A DNA stretch of 64,000 nt from NCBI GenBank assembly GCA_037176905.1, contig JBBBWG010011557.1, forward strand, positions 1,499-65,498, read 5' to 3'. Each line of letters opens with the position of its first letter. Position 1 is the first letter of the stretch. Positions 36,297 to 49,073 of this stretch are shown one piece after another. Below the pieces are notes generated by a model, which was not told the DNA's origin, did not search any database, and saw only the letters and a program-made list of their open reading frames with translations. A program made the translations under genes and the position numbers. This stretch comes from Azolla pinnata. Lineage: Eukaryota; Streptophyta; Polypodiopsida; Salviniales; Salviniaceae.

Positions 36297-36954
36297 GAAT
36301 TGTTGAAAGATTGAAAGATGGCGAGTTTGGAACACAGATTCATTCACCCCACACAGCAAATCAGAAGCCCCCACACAATCAATCAGATGGAACCCAACAA
36401 CCCAAAACGAACAAAGAACCCAAGCCTCAATTGAGCTGCAGCAAGAAATCATTTGATGAATGTATAAACGAAGATGACTGATGCAGATGGTGGGCGTGCA
36501 ATGCAAAAACAGAAATTACACAGAATCAGAATCAATCGCCCACCCGCCCACACAACAACAAAATGCCACAAAGCCAAAGCAACGCTTCTCTCTTTTTCTT
36601 TTTCTTTTTGCAGGGGGATTTCTTTTCGACGTGGACCTGTGTTTTCTACGTGTGATGATCGTATCTTGGTGTCTGAATTTGGTTTCTTCTTTCTTTTTGC
36701 TTGCTTTTGAATTCATGAATGAATGATTTGGATCACTTCATTGATTTGGGAGGAATTTTCAAGGGCGGGGGGGGGGGATTTAAAAGGCTGTTAAAGGTTT
36801 TGCCAATTAATTCCCAAACGGCTACCCCCCTCCCCCAAGAGGCTCAAGAAAAAAAAAAAAAGCCACTCAATTTACTGCTCGCCATTATTTGGGTGATTGT
36901 TTTTTGTAGTCATCTATCTATATGTATGCAGAAGGAAGATGAATTGCAGAAGAC

Positions 36955-36985
<31 letters not shown>

Positions 36986-37942
36986 AGAAGAAGAAGAAGA
37001 TGAAAGAAGAAGAAGAAGAAGATGATGATCAATGCAGAAGATAGAAGATTGAAGATGAATGCAGAAGGAAGAAGAAGAAGATTAATGCAGAGAAGATGAT
37101 GCTGGTGAACATGAAGATGAATGCTGAATCAAGGAAGAAGAAGAAGAAGATTAATGCAGAGCAGATGATGAATTTGATGATGGTGTTGGGTGAAGCTGAA
37201 GAAGACTTACACTTCTGCAGAATTGTCACACTGCTCAGCCTTCTCTCCAACTTGGAATTGCAGTAAAAAAAAAACACTCAACTGAGAGAGGGAAGAGCCG
37301 GAAAATGGAAGCCAAACCCCCAAAAAAAACCGCCCACTTGAGCGGCTCCTTCCTTCCCTTCTTCTTCGTCTGCATTCATGTCAGCAATGGCGAGGAGCTT
37401 GCTTGCTCACCTTCCTTCAATGCCCTTTGATGAGCATTGGACTTCTAACCTTCTTCTTCTTCTTCTTCTTCTTCTTCTTCATCACCATCTTTACTTCACT
37501 CTGCACAGCTCTCCACATCAAAATTGAAACCAAAAACCCTTCTTGTGTGTCAAATCTTCCTTCCTTCCCCTCGCAATCCAACGCCGGGCTGTCGACTCGG
37601 TGCAGCTCTCGATCGGTAGATTTCTCTCGATCGATCCGACATATCCATCGTCATCTGCCTACTATCTACACAATCTTTCACTCCATATGTAGCTAGCTAG
37701 CTAGCAAACTGCTCCTGCGCAGCAACGGCGGTGGCAAGCTCTTCCTCCGCTCCAGCAAATATCTTATGCCCTCTTCTCCACGCTTCCTCCCTCCGCGATT
37801 TCTCTTGCCTTGCAGAAAAGGTGAATTCTGCAGAGGGTTTGTTTAAATGGGAGAGAGATTTGAGAGGTCTTTCCCTCCCGCGGTTGCTTTCGATCGTCAG
37901 CCGGCGTAGATTCGATGCAATCCCCATTTCCTTGCTCCAGAA
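36144..37942. other. 5' flank of the large gene, microsatellite-rich
   Basis: Contains (GAT)n near 36,250, (GAAA)n at 36,955-36,985, GAAGAA runs to 37,170 and (TTC)n at 37,448-37,482. It probably holds the promoter and leader exon of the large gene. No other gene is recognised. Confidence 0.5.
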
Positions 37943-38237
37943 TCATTGGCCTTTAAACTGATCATGCAACCTGTCGGCCTTCTCAGGAACAATGGTGATG
38001 TGCACTTCTCTCTTCTGCATTTATCGCCACTTCTGCTGCCGATATAGCGCGCAAAGCTACCGTTTCGCTTCATTTTATCTGCGGTGCGCAGTAAACTTCT
38101 TATCAGCCCAAATCTGTAGAAAAAAAAGAGTTTGTACCTGCGTGACGCCATCGAACGCGTTGGTACTCTGCCTTTCGGAAGCCATTATGGACAGAATGTT
38201 GTCATCGGGAAGGGGTTGACTATAGCTTTCTCCATCT
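37943..38237 (-). CDS. Possible last two exons of an unidentified gene
   Basis: A minus-strand exon 38237-38138 (CAATTGCAG acceptor, CAG/GTACAA donor) reads DGESYSQPLPDDNILSIMAS and on to NAFDGVTQ. It splices in frame to 37981-37943 (CCTGAG acceptor), reading KADRLHDQFKGQ and a stop. The peptide is varied and looks protein-like, but I do not know the family and cannot find the upstream exons. It could be chance. Confidence 0.25.
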
Positions 38238-39109
38238 CTGCAATTGGATATATATGCTGTCAGCCAGCCAAAATACTCTGCACAACAACAGCTTCTAAAT
38301 AAATGCCTCTCCAGCATGCAATGGCTCTTTAAGCCCAGCAGCAATTCCAAACGGTGAATGAAAGATGCACCAACCAGCAGGCTGCATGCTGACAAATTTT
38401 AAAACAGAAAACACCAAGCCCAAATTTCAAACTACTCGGAAATACTTCCAAATGAACCGATTAACACGTCCCAAGAGATTAGGGGAACTCCTCAAAATGT
38501 GCTGCCAAAGCTGCTGGCATATGTTATGCGCACTGCGGAAGGATTAACTGTAATTTGGCAGTTTTACATGTGATTAATAGCGAATGCTCAATTAGCTTAT
38601 GCTCTTCTAAGTTTAACACTTGGGCAGGTAAAACAATAATACAGGACTGATGCTTTGGCTTTGTTAAGAAGTACGAATGAGCGTCAACAGAGCGCATTCC
38701 ACCTCCTCTTCATCAATGCATCGAAGGTCCATATCCTTCCTCCATAACCAGATAAACAGGTTTGCCACACACAAAATGGAACATTACACATAACTTGATG
38801 CCGTACGAATAATGGCCACAAAATTCTGCAAGTTCACCATACAATCGTTCTGCAGCTAGTCGAGCCTCCATCGCGATAACAAAACCCCAAACTGTCCTGA
38901 TTTTGGGATGACTATATCCCTACATTGTTGCAGCTCATTACGTTTCCATTAAGTGAGTCACATTGCATAGTCACTACATAACATTGGATTTAATCATTTT
39001 ATGGTCCCTTAACTGCCTGTGATATCATACAGTGTATATCATGATCATGTCCCTCATGATCATGCATGCCTCTTATTTGAAGATGGCCGACAATACAGCG
39101 GTGTTAAAA
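38238..39109. other. No sure gene
   Basis: AT-rich sequence at the 3' side of the serpin gene. A minus-strand patch near 38,660-38,760 reads DMDLRCIDEEEVECALLTLI and looks protein-like, but no exon borders support it. Confidence 0.4.
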
Positions 39110-41136
39110 TCAACTGGTAGCAAGAGGGTTTACAACATGCCCCATAAAGATAATGATCCCTGTGACATCTTCTTTCAATACAAACATGAACGGGTGATCT
39201 GCAATGAAATCTTCAGATGTATCGGGAATGTAAGACCGAAGCATGATCACCGCTGCTGTTGCAGCTGCTGCTTCTGTGCCCTCTTCATTCACTTCCACGA
39301 ACGTTCTGTGGAACACGTTGCTAATAGAAAGTGAATTACCGATATTGGGCACATCCACCATGCCCGAAAAATCGGCTTCGTCTGAAAATGGCAACTTCAT
39401 ACCCATCTCTTTCAGAGCATCAGGCACCTGATACCCTGCAGAGACTTTAAATTTTGGCAGCTTGAATACGCCCACATCCTTCTCATTGCTCTTCACTAGA
39501 GCCTTTTCAAGAACCTCTATGCTTAAACTTTCCTCCATCGCAACCAGGCCTGCCTTTTCTTTAGGAAGCACGATATACATCGAGAAAGATCGTGCATCTT
39601 GTCCGCTGTTGTATGGTAATCGAAGCACCTGAAATGAATCATGAGAGGTGATCTCTTGCTTCTTTTTTGTCGTCATCATGGGGACGCTGATAGTTCCACC
39701 GTCAAGTAGATAGAAATCCCCATCTGTTGTTTGAGAGGCTTCAAACTTCTTTTGCCAGGCACCTTTGAAATACAAGGCATTTGCTAGAACCAATTTCGTG
39801 TTCCCATTCACTGCACCGACTGGAAGGATTTCATCAAATTTCCCGTTCGATTCTTGCTTCGCCCATGCATTTATCTCACCTCTACTCTTCTCGGCCTGCA
39901 CCCAAACCAAGAACAAAGCAAGAAAGAAACCTTTTTAAGCCTGTGCAGAAAACCACAACTTTGAACATGTTAAATGTTTTGTTCAGGGATATCTAGATCA
40001 TAGTCATATGCAAGAAAGAACCAGGAAGGTTATTGAGAACTGCCTATAAGCTTTGTGGAGATTGCCCACACGCACAAGATCAAGCTTTTTACAGGCTTCC
40101 ACAAGATTTGGGTGGATCAAAAGCCCTCTCCTATATGTGTGCCTTGAAATGACCCTCTTTACAGAAATAATTTCGAGGAGGAAATTGAGCAAAAACAGGA
40201 TGCGAGATCCTCATCGTGCTGGTTTAGCGACACAATTTTTACTGGTCGATGTCATTACCATTCTTCTGATCCAACATTTGGGAGTCGCCATTAAAATGGT
40301 GGCAATCCTATTTTCGGGTTCCGACATGACTGTACAGACGGAAAATGTGAACCAGTCGTGACGAACTAACGTCATCACCACCTCATTACCCGCAAGTTAG
40401 AGGAACTACTGACATTAGAACTTTAAGAGCATGGGTAGAAAGAAACTACATATGAACATCCGTCTGTACATAGAAGTCACATTCATACACTCACATACAT
40501 ACACCCAAACATACAGACATACATATGAATGGCAAATTGCCTGACAATGTCTGTTTAAGCTTGACTCACATACATACACCCAGACATACATACATACATA
40601 TGAATGGCGAATTGCCTGACAATGTCTGGTTAAGCTTGACTCAAAGACAAAGGCAGACATACAGATGCTGATATAATGCACACAGAAAACGCACATACAC
40701 GTGAATAAACACACATGGAGGAGCCACAAACCTGATTCAAGAAGTCAGCGGATTGCACTTCAACTCCGTAGTTCTTAAGGAGATCTTGCGTGAAGAGGAG
40801 GTTAAGAGGAGTCAGGGTTTTCTGAACCCACGCAGAGTTAACGAAATCGAGGAGAGGGCCGCCGGAGGGCGCGGCGGTTGCGAGCAGGGCAGAGCGAGCC
40901 TGAGAAGCGAAGTCTCGGAGGGCGTCGGAGGAAGGGAGGTTGAGGGTGGAGAGGATCTGGTGGAGGGTGGGTCCTTTGGCACCGGAAGCCGCCATAGCCA
41001 GCACGATGGAGATGCCGATGGGGGAGAGGGCAGCGTTCTGCTGTGCTGCTGGGGCGGAGAGCTCCATGGCCACAGCTCGTTGGAAGAAGCGGAGGACGAA
41101 GTCGGCGTGGCCATGGATGAGAGCTCTCATGTCCAT
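39110..41136 (-). CDS. Serpin (serine protease inhibitor), intact, predicted inhibitory
   Basis: Two exons, 41136-40732 and 39895-39110, join in frame (AATCAG, GTTTGT..GTGCAG) to 396 aa, the usual serpin length. Visible family blocks are NAALSPIGISIVLAMAASGA, FVNSAWVQKTL, AEKSRGEINAWAK, LVLANALYFKGAW, LPKFKVSAGYQV, NVFHRTFVEVNEEGTEA and the end HPFMFVLKEDVTGIIIFMGHV. The reactive-centre loop has an ideal inhibitory hinge, EEGTEAAAATAAV, with Gly at P15, Thr at P14 and Thr at P8, and the predicted scissile bond is Arg-Ser in IMLRS. Plant serpins with P1 Arg such as AtSerpin1 (LRG) trap metacaspases and papain-like proteases; a like role is inferred. No signal peptide, so probably cytosolic. 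Start chosen at MDMRAL, which fits the known N terminus. A decayed copy lies about 3 kb upstream. Confidence 0.95.
40489..40644. repeat. ~75-bp direct duplication in the serpin intron
   Basis: Two tandem copies of a block with CTCACATACATACACCC, GAATGGC.AATTGCCTGAC and GTCTG.TTAAGCTTGACTC. Confidence 0.9.
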
Positions 41137-41356
41137 CTCTGCCTCTCTCTCTCTCTCGTTCCTGTTCCTCGGTTCCTCTGTTCTTCTTCCTCTGTTTCCT
41201 CTGTTTCCTCTGTTCCTGTTCCTCTCTTCTTCTTCCTCTGTTTCCACTGTTTCCTCTGTTCCTGTTCTTGTTCCTGTTCTTGTTGCTTGTATGTATGTAT
41301 GTATGCAGCTAATGTATGCATACATCTGTCATTCTATGCATGAATCCATGGATGGC

Positions 41357-41545
41357 ATGCATCCATGTAAGATGGCATGCATCCATGTAAGATGGCATGC
41401 ATCCATGTAAGATGGCATATTAACATGTAAGTTGGCATATTAACATGTAAGTTGGCATGCATCCATGTAAGATGGCATATTAACATGTAAGATGGCATGC
41501 ATCCATGTAAGATGGCATATTAACTTGTAAGATGGCATGCATCCA
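41357..41545. repeat. 20-bp minisatellite upstream of the serpin start
   Basis: About nine to ten copies of GCATGCATCCATGTAAGATG, alternating with a variant in which GCATCC is replaced by ATTAAC. It lies 220-410 bp upstream of the serpin ATG, within the likely promoter. Confidence 0.92.
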
Positions 41546-43037
41546 TGCATGATGCTGTGGATGGATGGTAGCGCATTCGTCGCGCCATGCATACTCGCCG
41601 ACATGTTGCGGCTCTGAAATCCGTTTGAAACGAAAAATCTTTCCGCACGAGATCCACGAGCAGTAGCAAGCTGTGTCCCGAAGTTTCCGGGTGAAAATCA
41701 GCTGACCGTGGCGAGTAGTATGTCGACTCTCACTCGCACAGAATAGAAACGATTGTTTTAGGGGTTCGATGGTCCATTAATGCTCTTTGGATCTTTTAGT
41801 CAGAGATGGTTTTTACTTCATCTTTGTGTACTTGTGATCAGATCGTTTCCTGTAAGGAGGCTACTGTTTGATATTGATAAGGAGGGAGCTGTTGTCTACA
41901 GTCTGATGGGATTTGCTCGACTCTGTCATCGACAAACTGTTGAAGAAGGCAAGGAGTACATAGTTTGATGTTCCGTTTGTTTGACTTCTGAGTGAAAATA
42001 ATAGTAAAGGAAGTTCCTTTTGAATTTTACTTCTGGCTTTTTATTCAGCTGTTCGATCAACTAAATGTCTCGAATAATCGAGTCATTTAAGAACGGTACA
42101 TTGTAAGAATGAGTCATTACCCCCCATTGCTAGCTCTAATGCTAAATGTTAGGAGATAATACAAAATACTCGTAAGGTACTCGCCAAATAAGACCGAGCT
42201 AGTGTGTAAAAGCCTAAACTATGCAGGATGTTTGGACAACCATAAATAAAACTTATGAAAGTAATTTGATTTGATTTGTCGACAAATAAACTTTATAGTA
42301 ATAGGAGCTTTTTGGAGTGCATGATAATTTCAACGATTTAAGCAAAATATGTTGTCATATGAGATGAGACAAGAATTATGCCTAGTTAAATTATTAGCTC
42401 GTATTGTAATTACATTTTGATAGATCAAACAAACTTATGATCCAACCTTATTTAGATCAAATATATTTTTAACTCCAAACTTATTGGAAGACATCAATCG
42501 GTGAACAATATCTTCTATATAATGACTACAAGTTTTGTGGTAGATATATTCCAATTGGGACATGCGTAAAATGAGCTTAGATTTGATTGTGATGTACAAC
42601 TATTATAGCGCTGTGACATATATATTTAAGCCTTTAGTTTCTTTTAGTTGGACAAAGGTTTTCATATATACGCTAATTATGGTAGATTGATACAAGATTC
42701 ATAGCCACATATATTGCTTGCTTCCTTAAACTTTGGGATAACTAATAGTAAAGGTAATAATCCCTAACCTGTAATTATTTCTATAACCTCTAGTAATTGG
42801 ATGTTAAAAGTTTTTGTTCACGCATTCGATGTTAAAATTGAAAGCTTAGATCTAGCACAGGAGATTTAGATGCTAACATCAGAATTATAAGGTTCTACAT
42901 ATATACTGTGTCTCTCCATTTTTTATTCTATGTATGTGTACATTTGGTTTTAAGTTTACATGGATTGTTGCACTTTGATCGGATAACACTTGGCTAGTCT
43001 GAAATGCATTAAACCTTTGTGCAATCTTCCAAGACAA
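41546..43037. repeat. AT-rich stretch with a diverged dispersed repeat
   Basis: The segment from about 42,150 to 42,990 is distantly similar to parts of 48,590-50,530. Shared runs include TAAA.TTTATAGT.AT..., GTTAAAT.ATTAG, TGTGATGTA.AA and GTTAAA..TTTGTGCAATCTTCC in the same order. The family is unknown, and I see no gene. Confidence 0.55.
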
Positions 43038-44112
43038 TGTGATATCATACAGTGTATGTATATCATGATCATGCATGCCTCTTATTTGAACAGGCAGTAT
43101 TTCATTTGGTGCAAGTATTTCATCAAATTCCCCCTTGGTTTTTTGCTTCACCCATGCATTTATCTCACCTCTACTCTTCTCGGCCTGCACCCAAAATCAG
43201 AAACGAAGAAAGAAGGCAACCATTCTAAACCTGTGCATAAAACCACAAATTTGTTCACTGTTAAATGCGTCGTTCAGGGATCTCTAGCTCATAGTAATAT
43301 GTGAGAAAGAGCTACGCAGGTTAGCTAGAATTGCCTATAAGCTTTGAGGAGATTGCCCACATGCACAAGATCAAGCTTTTTACAGGCTTTCACAGGATTT
43401 GATGTTCAAAAGCCTTCCTACTTCATGGGTACCTTAGAATTACCCTCTTTACAGAAATAATTTCAGCGAAGTTGGGCAAAATCAGATGTGAGATCTTCAT
43501 TGTATGTTTTTGTTTTTCAAGAAACATAAATTTTTACCGATAGATAGCACTCTCATTTCTTCTGCACTATGATTTCTTCTGCCCCACTCGATATCGCTAT
43601 CGTTTCTTCTGATCCAACAGCTCTCAATCTCCACTTAAAATGGTGGCAATCCCATTTTTGGGATCCAAAATAACAACTGCACAGATGGAAAATCTCCTGA
43701 CAAATGTCTGCTTAAGCTTGACCCAAAAGACAAAGGCAGACATACAGATGCTGATACAATGCACACAGAGACGCACATACACGTGAATACACGCGCATAA
43801 ACACACATGGAGGAACCACAAACCTGATTCAAGAAGTCAGCGGACTGTACACTCAACTCCGTAGTTCTGGTGCAGATCTTGTGTGAAGCGGAGGCTAAGA
43901 GGAGTCAGGGCGGAGAGGATCTGGCGGCGGGTGGGTCCTTTGGCACCGCAAGGCGGCATAGCCAGCACGATTGGAGATGCTGACGGGGGAGAAGGCGGCG
44001 TTCTTCTGTGCTGTGGTGCCGGGATGCTCCATGGCCATAGCTCGCTGGAAGAAGCGGAGGGCGAAGTCTGTGAGACCATGAGCTCCCGTCTCCATCGCCG
44101 TCTCTGTCTCCG
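43038..44112 (-). pseudogene. Serpin pseudogene, partial duplicate of the gene at 39.1-41.1 kb
   Basis: Exon 1 (about 44,112-43,826) is recognisable (TDFALRFFQRAMAMEH, NAAFSP, FLNQ), but it has a frameshift after the NAAFSPVSIS block and an internal deletion of the middle of the exon, with the join at about 43,910. The intron is well preserved. Exon 2 keeps only its first ~20 codons (AEKSRGEINAWVKQ). It then jumps at about 43,092 to sequence matching the 3' flank of the parent gene (GATATCATACAGTG...TGATCATGCATGCC), so about 740 bp including the whole reactive-centre loop are gone. It cannot make a serpin. The copy arose by local duplication. Confidence 0.9.
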
Positions 44113-44170
44113 TCTCCTCCACAGCGCCGATCGCGCCCTCGCACAGAGATTGCCCCATCTCTCAGGATCG

Positions 44171-44641
44171 ATACAAGGCCTGAGAAGATTCTCGGATCTG
44201 TATCGCCAGGATTCTCGGATCTCTATCACTCAAATTTTACAAGGTCTTAGAAGAAGAAGTGATAACAGGATTCTCAGATCAGTATCACCAAGGTCTTAGA
44301 AGAAGAAGTGATAACAGGATTCTCAGATCAGTATCACCTGGATTCGCAGACCTTACACGGTCTTAGAAGAAGAGGTGATAACAGAATTCTCAAATCTGTA
44401 TCACTTGGATTCTCCGATCTTACAAGGTTTTAGAAGAACAGGATTCTCAAATCTATATCACCTGGATTCGCAAATCTTACAAGGTCTTAGAAGAAGAGGT
44501 TGTAACAAGATTCTCAGATCTGTACCACCTGGATTCTCAGATCTTACAAGGCTCTAGAAGAAGAGGTGATAACAGGATTCTCAAATCTGTATCACCTGGA
44601 TTCTCAAACTAGATTCTTAGATCTGCATCACTTGGAGATAC
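44171..44641. repeat. ~65-70-bp minisatellite (left part)
   Basis: About six to seven copies of a unit with GGTCTTAGAAGAAGAGGTGA, TAACAGGATTCTCAGATCTG and TATCACCTGGATTC. It begins where similarity to the serpin 5' flank ends. Confidence 0.9.
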
Positions 44642-47492
44642 CTTATGTATGTCTAAAGGAAGGTTCGGATCTCTTCCAAACGAAGCTTTGAATGCGCTAA
44701 CTCGCGTAAATGCCTGGACTGAGGTATTATATTCATGTATTGCATAGTGGAGGACTTTATCCCTATTGTAATGTAAAGGGTCAACAAATGATTAAATGAT
44801 TTGCTTGAGTGTTCGGTTAAGCTGCTTTGTGAGTCTGTTTGTTTGCGGATGATTGGGTGAGATGAATAGTTATGTGATTCCCAGGGATTTCGTCAAAATT
44901 CGTAGTACCTCGCCTCTCAATTGTGTCCCTTGATTCGACACTAATTGTTTTCGGCAAGAATGTTGCAAGATTAGATCCTAAGTAGAGCCGCTGCAACCGG
45001 TTCTGGCGCTGCCATACACCATCATGTAAGGTATTCTGTCATTACTAGAATGTATCGGTTACCAGTTATAGAAGTTGGAAAAGGACCCATAAGATCCCAC
45101 CCAACCATCTTGAACACCTCAGTGCCTTTCAATTGGTGAAAGAAAACCTACTAGTTGTGATGTTGATTTGATTTGTTGGCAAATTTCACATTGTTGAAGG
45201 TATGTTGCTATTGACTTTCGTATCTTTAGCCAGTGATATAAAGAATTTAAATTATTCCATACTTTATGAAAACCCAAATGTCTTGATATAATATGTCCAT
45301 GGTACAATTCTAGGTAGTGTTGTTAAAGTTGTGGAACGCAAATACGTGGTTGCTTCTCCCTTTCTATGAAGTGTATTACATGATCAATTATTATGTAGAT
45401 CTTGCTCAATTTTGACTCATGTGAGTTGTTGCGTATGTTGTTAATAACTTGTAATAAGTTGTCATCCTGTAATTGTGTTACTGCTAATTGAGGTAATGGT
45501 AGTGGGATATTCTTGTAGCGATCTGAAATGATATTCTCGTTGTGATAAAGCATCAGAAGAGCCGACCTAGTGGATGTTTCTTAAGGGTTAATGCAATTAG
45601 CAGCTTATGATCAATCTCTACCGATATTGCAGCACCATCCACATACGGATGAAGTTTCTAAAATGCCCATACTAATTGCTAATAGTTCAAGTGATGTGAA
45701 ATATTAGCAATTAGTATGGGCATTTTAGCAATTGATCCTAGAGGTCATGAATGCAAGATCAAGTGATGTGCAATATTTTGATATCTCTAATTGATCCTAG
45801 AGGTCATGAATCGGAGGTAAAGGGTATTTATCATGGAATGTAACTTTATTTAAAGTTCTAAAATCAACACAAAATCTATAAGAGCCATCTACTTTTTTAC
45901 TAAGGTTCTGAGACCCAATTACTAGCTAAGGGTTCAATAATTCCCCTTTCTAACATTTCTGTCACTACCTTGTCGATTCTTGAATTTTCCAGGGGAGATT
46001 GACTTCTTGATGCAACGTAAATCGGTCGCGCAAATGTTGTGTCAATATGGTGTCTAATTGGAAAACTTACTTGTGAGGCTTGCGAGGGAATTGTTGTAAG
46101 AGGTTTCTGATGGATTTTTGACGATTATCAATGGTTTCCAATTGCATTTGAGTGTTTATTCTTGTAGTATGTTGTTGATAAGGGGTGCAAATTGGAATCG
46201 TGCGACAATCTGACAGTGCCAACTAATTGGTGTCGAAACGTAGTTGTGCTTGCACCTTCTTGAACCAATTACAGCCTAAAGTCATTGGGAACAGTTGTCG
46301 AGGCAACACATAAAAGGAATGTTGCAAGGTCTGTTGGGATATTCCCAATGTGCAAATAACTTTTATTTTTTAATGATAAACTTGTTTATTATCGTGAAAT
46401 AGTACTTGAATTGGCGATGCAACTACTAATGGTAACTTAGTTTTTCCACTAAATCTAAGCTAATTGATGATATATTGTTGCCCAAGTCTAATAGAACTTG
46501 TTGCGACCACGCACCCATATATGCAATCGTTGAACACCCAAACGACAAGGAAGAGGATGTTGAAGCTTGAATCGCAAGATGATGCTCATCCATCAACGCT
46601 CCAATTACTCTTTTTCTTGTAACTTTGCTAGTGATGCTGAATTTGCCATGGTAATTTGCACATTTTATATTCGATGATTTGCTTTTAGTTTCGTACAATA
46701 TTTTTTCACATGACATTAATTATTGCAATAAAAACACTTTGGACGTCCCTATGCATCTTTATCAGGTAATCCTCTTCTTTTTGTTTGTTGTGCGTTTTGT
46801 ATATCGATATCCATTAGAGTTGGTACTCAATTGGAAGTGTCCTTGTATGTTCTGGCTTGTAGTAGGCTAGCTATATATTCACCAAAAATCAAATCTAATT
46901 CAATGCGTTGTGCTATTTGCACTCCTTGGAGAGGGTTGTTGGACCTTGATTGTGTACGCGCCTGGCAAGGTCATGACGTAATCGTGGCCATAACAAAATA
47001 GTTTCATTACTTCTCACATTGCTTGATCTGCACGGATTAACAACTGATCTAACTTGACTACGAATTGTGCAACTAGTTTATTGTGTTATTGTTTCAAATG
47101 CTATAGTTAATGTAGAGTTTGTGTCATATCATAGTGGGCAAAGCTTTGAATAAACCTTGTTTAAAGTAGTGACCAACTTTGTTTTGTGTTTTCCTCTTGT
47201 TGCACAAACTAGGTTGTTGCAACATTCTTGAATAATGTGCGTATCTCACAAGATTTCCTTGCACCTATCCATTGATGATAATCTGACACAATTTCAAAGT
47301 GATCTAAACCAAGCATTACGGCCAGGTTTAGGTTTTGAATGTCGGGTTTTGAATCAAGATTGCTTGGAACATCTGTTCTAATTGGGATGATAGTTGTTGT
47401 GGGTGATGAGGAGAGGTTTGAAATTGAGGATGCATGGACTGCTTGAGATTCATATTGTCGTCGTCTCCACCAATGTAAGATTTGTCTAAATA
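44642..47492 (-). mobile_element. Broken Ty3/gypsy LTR retrotransposon, internal region
   Basis: Minus-strand fragments occur in the family's usual order: a zinc-knuckle-like piece near 46,740, an aspartic-protease-like region at about 46,430-46,720, reverse-transcriptase-like sequence near 45,830-45,950, and an integrase zinc-binding region at about 45,120-45,310 with H and CxxC residues. The coding capacity is heavily degraded, with many breaks, so this is an old fossil copy. I could not identify terminal repeats with certainty. It separates the minisatellite at its left from a lone unit at its right. Confidence 0.8.
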
Positions 47493-47537
47493 TAAGGTCT
47501 TAGAAGAAGAGGTGATAACAAGATTCTCAGATCTGTA
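47493..47537. repeat. Single minisatellite unit right of the retroelement
   Basis: AAGGTCTTAGAAGAAGAGGT and TAACAAGATTCTCAGATCTG repeat the unit of the array at 44.2-44.6 kb almost exactly. Confidence 0.9.
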
Positions 47538-49034
47538 GATAGCTTAGAACTTTCTCTAATGGCCTCCTTAATTTTTGCATAAATGTTATGTTTATGTTAT
47601 CTTCTTAAACTGTTACCTTTGTGTTAGCTAAAAAGTTTTATTGGTTTTTTTGTTTTGTTTTATTTCAGAGTTAACCGGACAAAACGTAGGTTCGGTCCCA
47701 ATTGGACCAAACCTACCTATCTTACAAAATATACGCATGTATAAATGAATGTACATATGCATACATCTATCACTTAATCTATGGATGATGTGCATACATA
47801 TAAGGTGGTAGATATATGTACATAAAATTATATATTTATGCATTCGTATTCAAATATAAAAGTATTGTTCGAGAATGAAAAAAACCTCTCTAACTATAAA
47901 ATAAATCATTCTCTTTTTCAAATAAAATATGGAATATAGGAAAAGTTTTTTTACTGAATTCAAATTAAACAAAACATATGTATGTTATACAAACATACAT
48001 AGATTTTAGTCAAGGATACATTCGTGCATTCACATATTTCGAGTATAAAAGTAGTGTTCAAGAATGAAAAAAAGAACTCTAACTTTTTATTTTTTAAATA
48101 AAATGTAAAAAATAGAATAATTCTAATGAATTCGAATTAAATTAGACATAAAATAAAATTATTAAAAAGCAATATGTGAGATTTCAAACCCAAGCTCATA
48201 TTATAAAACTATTTTACCTTACTTGTGATTGAAGATAAGAACATATTCAAACTTATCTTTAAATACATGATTGAGATTAAAATAGTAACTATATAACATG
48301 AGTGTTAATGTAGAATAAAATAATGGAAATTCCCTTGTTTTTTTCTCTCTCTATTTCTGTCTCTATCTCTGTCTTCCTTGTAGTAACCTTGGGTGGGGGT
48401 AAGGCCTAACCCCTTATTATTGTTTGACATTCTATAGGACCAGGCTATCGACAATCATACATGATGGCCTCATTGAAAGCATGCATGAGAGTGGTTTCAC
48501 TCCTCTTCCCTGGTTTGAGGGTCTATATAGGTCCAAGTCGCCAACAATCATCTATCATGACCATCTTGAAAGTATGTATGATCAAACCTAAAACATTATA
48601 AATAAGTTAGTGTCCTTGAGGAGATTTAACTATACCAATTAGACTCCAAAATTTGACACTCTCTTACAGTCATAATCTCTTAAAATCTATTCATATTTTT
48701 AAATATTATCGTTATTGAACCTCAATCACAACATTTGCATCTAACTTAACTTTAGAAATATAATAATTGTATATATATAAACTATGTAAAATTCATATAC
48801 AACCATAAATAAGTCATAAAAAGTAATTTTATATAATTTCTTGAAAAATAAATTTTATAGTCATGATAAATTTCAAGAGGGCATTATGATTTTAATGGTC
48901 TGAGGAAAATAAGTCATTATATGATATGACATGACCACCAAATAAAACTTATGTCCAGTTAAATCATTAGTGCAAAAAAGCGGATTAGGTATGTGTTAAT
49001 GTGTGTGAAGGATCACTCGGCAGAGCAAACCAAT

Positions 49035-49073
<39 letters not shown>

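Noticed and set aside
33003-36314. Several long plus-strand frames opposite the large protein
   Set aside because: They mirror the trinucleotide-rich coding exon of the minus-strand gene, whose frame is much longer and splices cleanly.
38660-38990. Minus-strand protein-like patches possibly from a PCI-domain protein
   Set aside because: The resemblance is to a short stretch only, frames end quickly and no splice sites link them.
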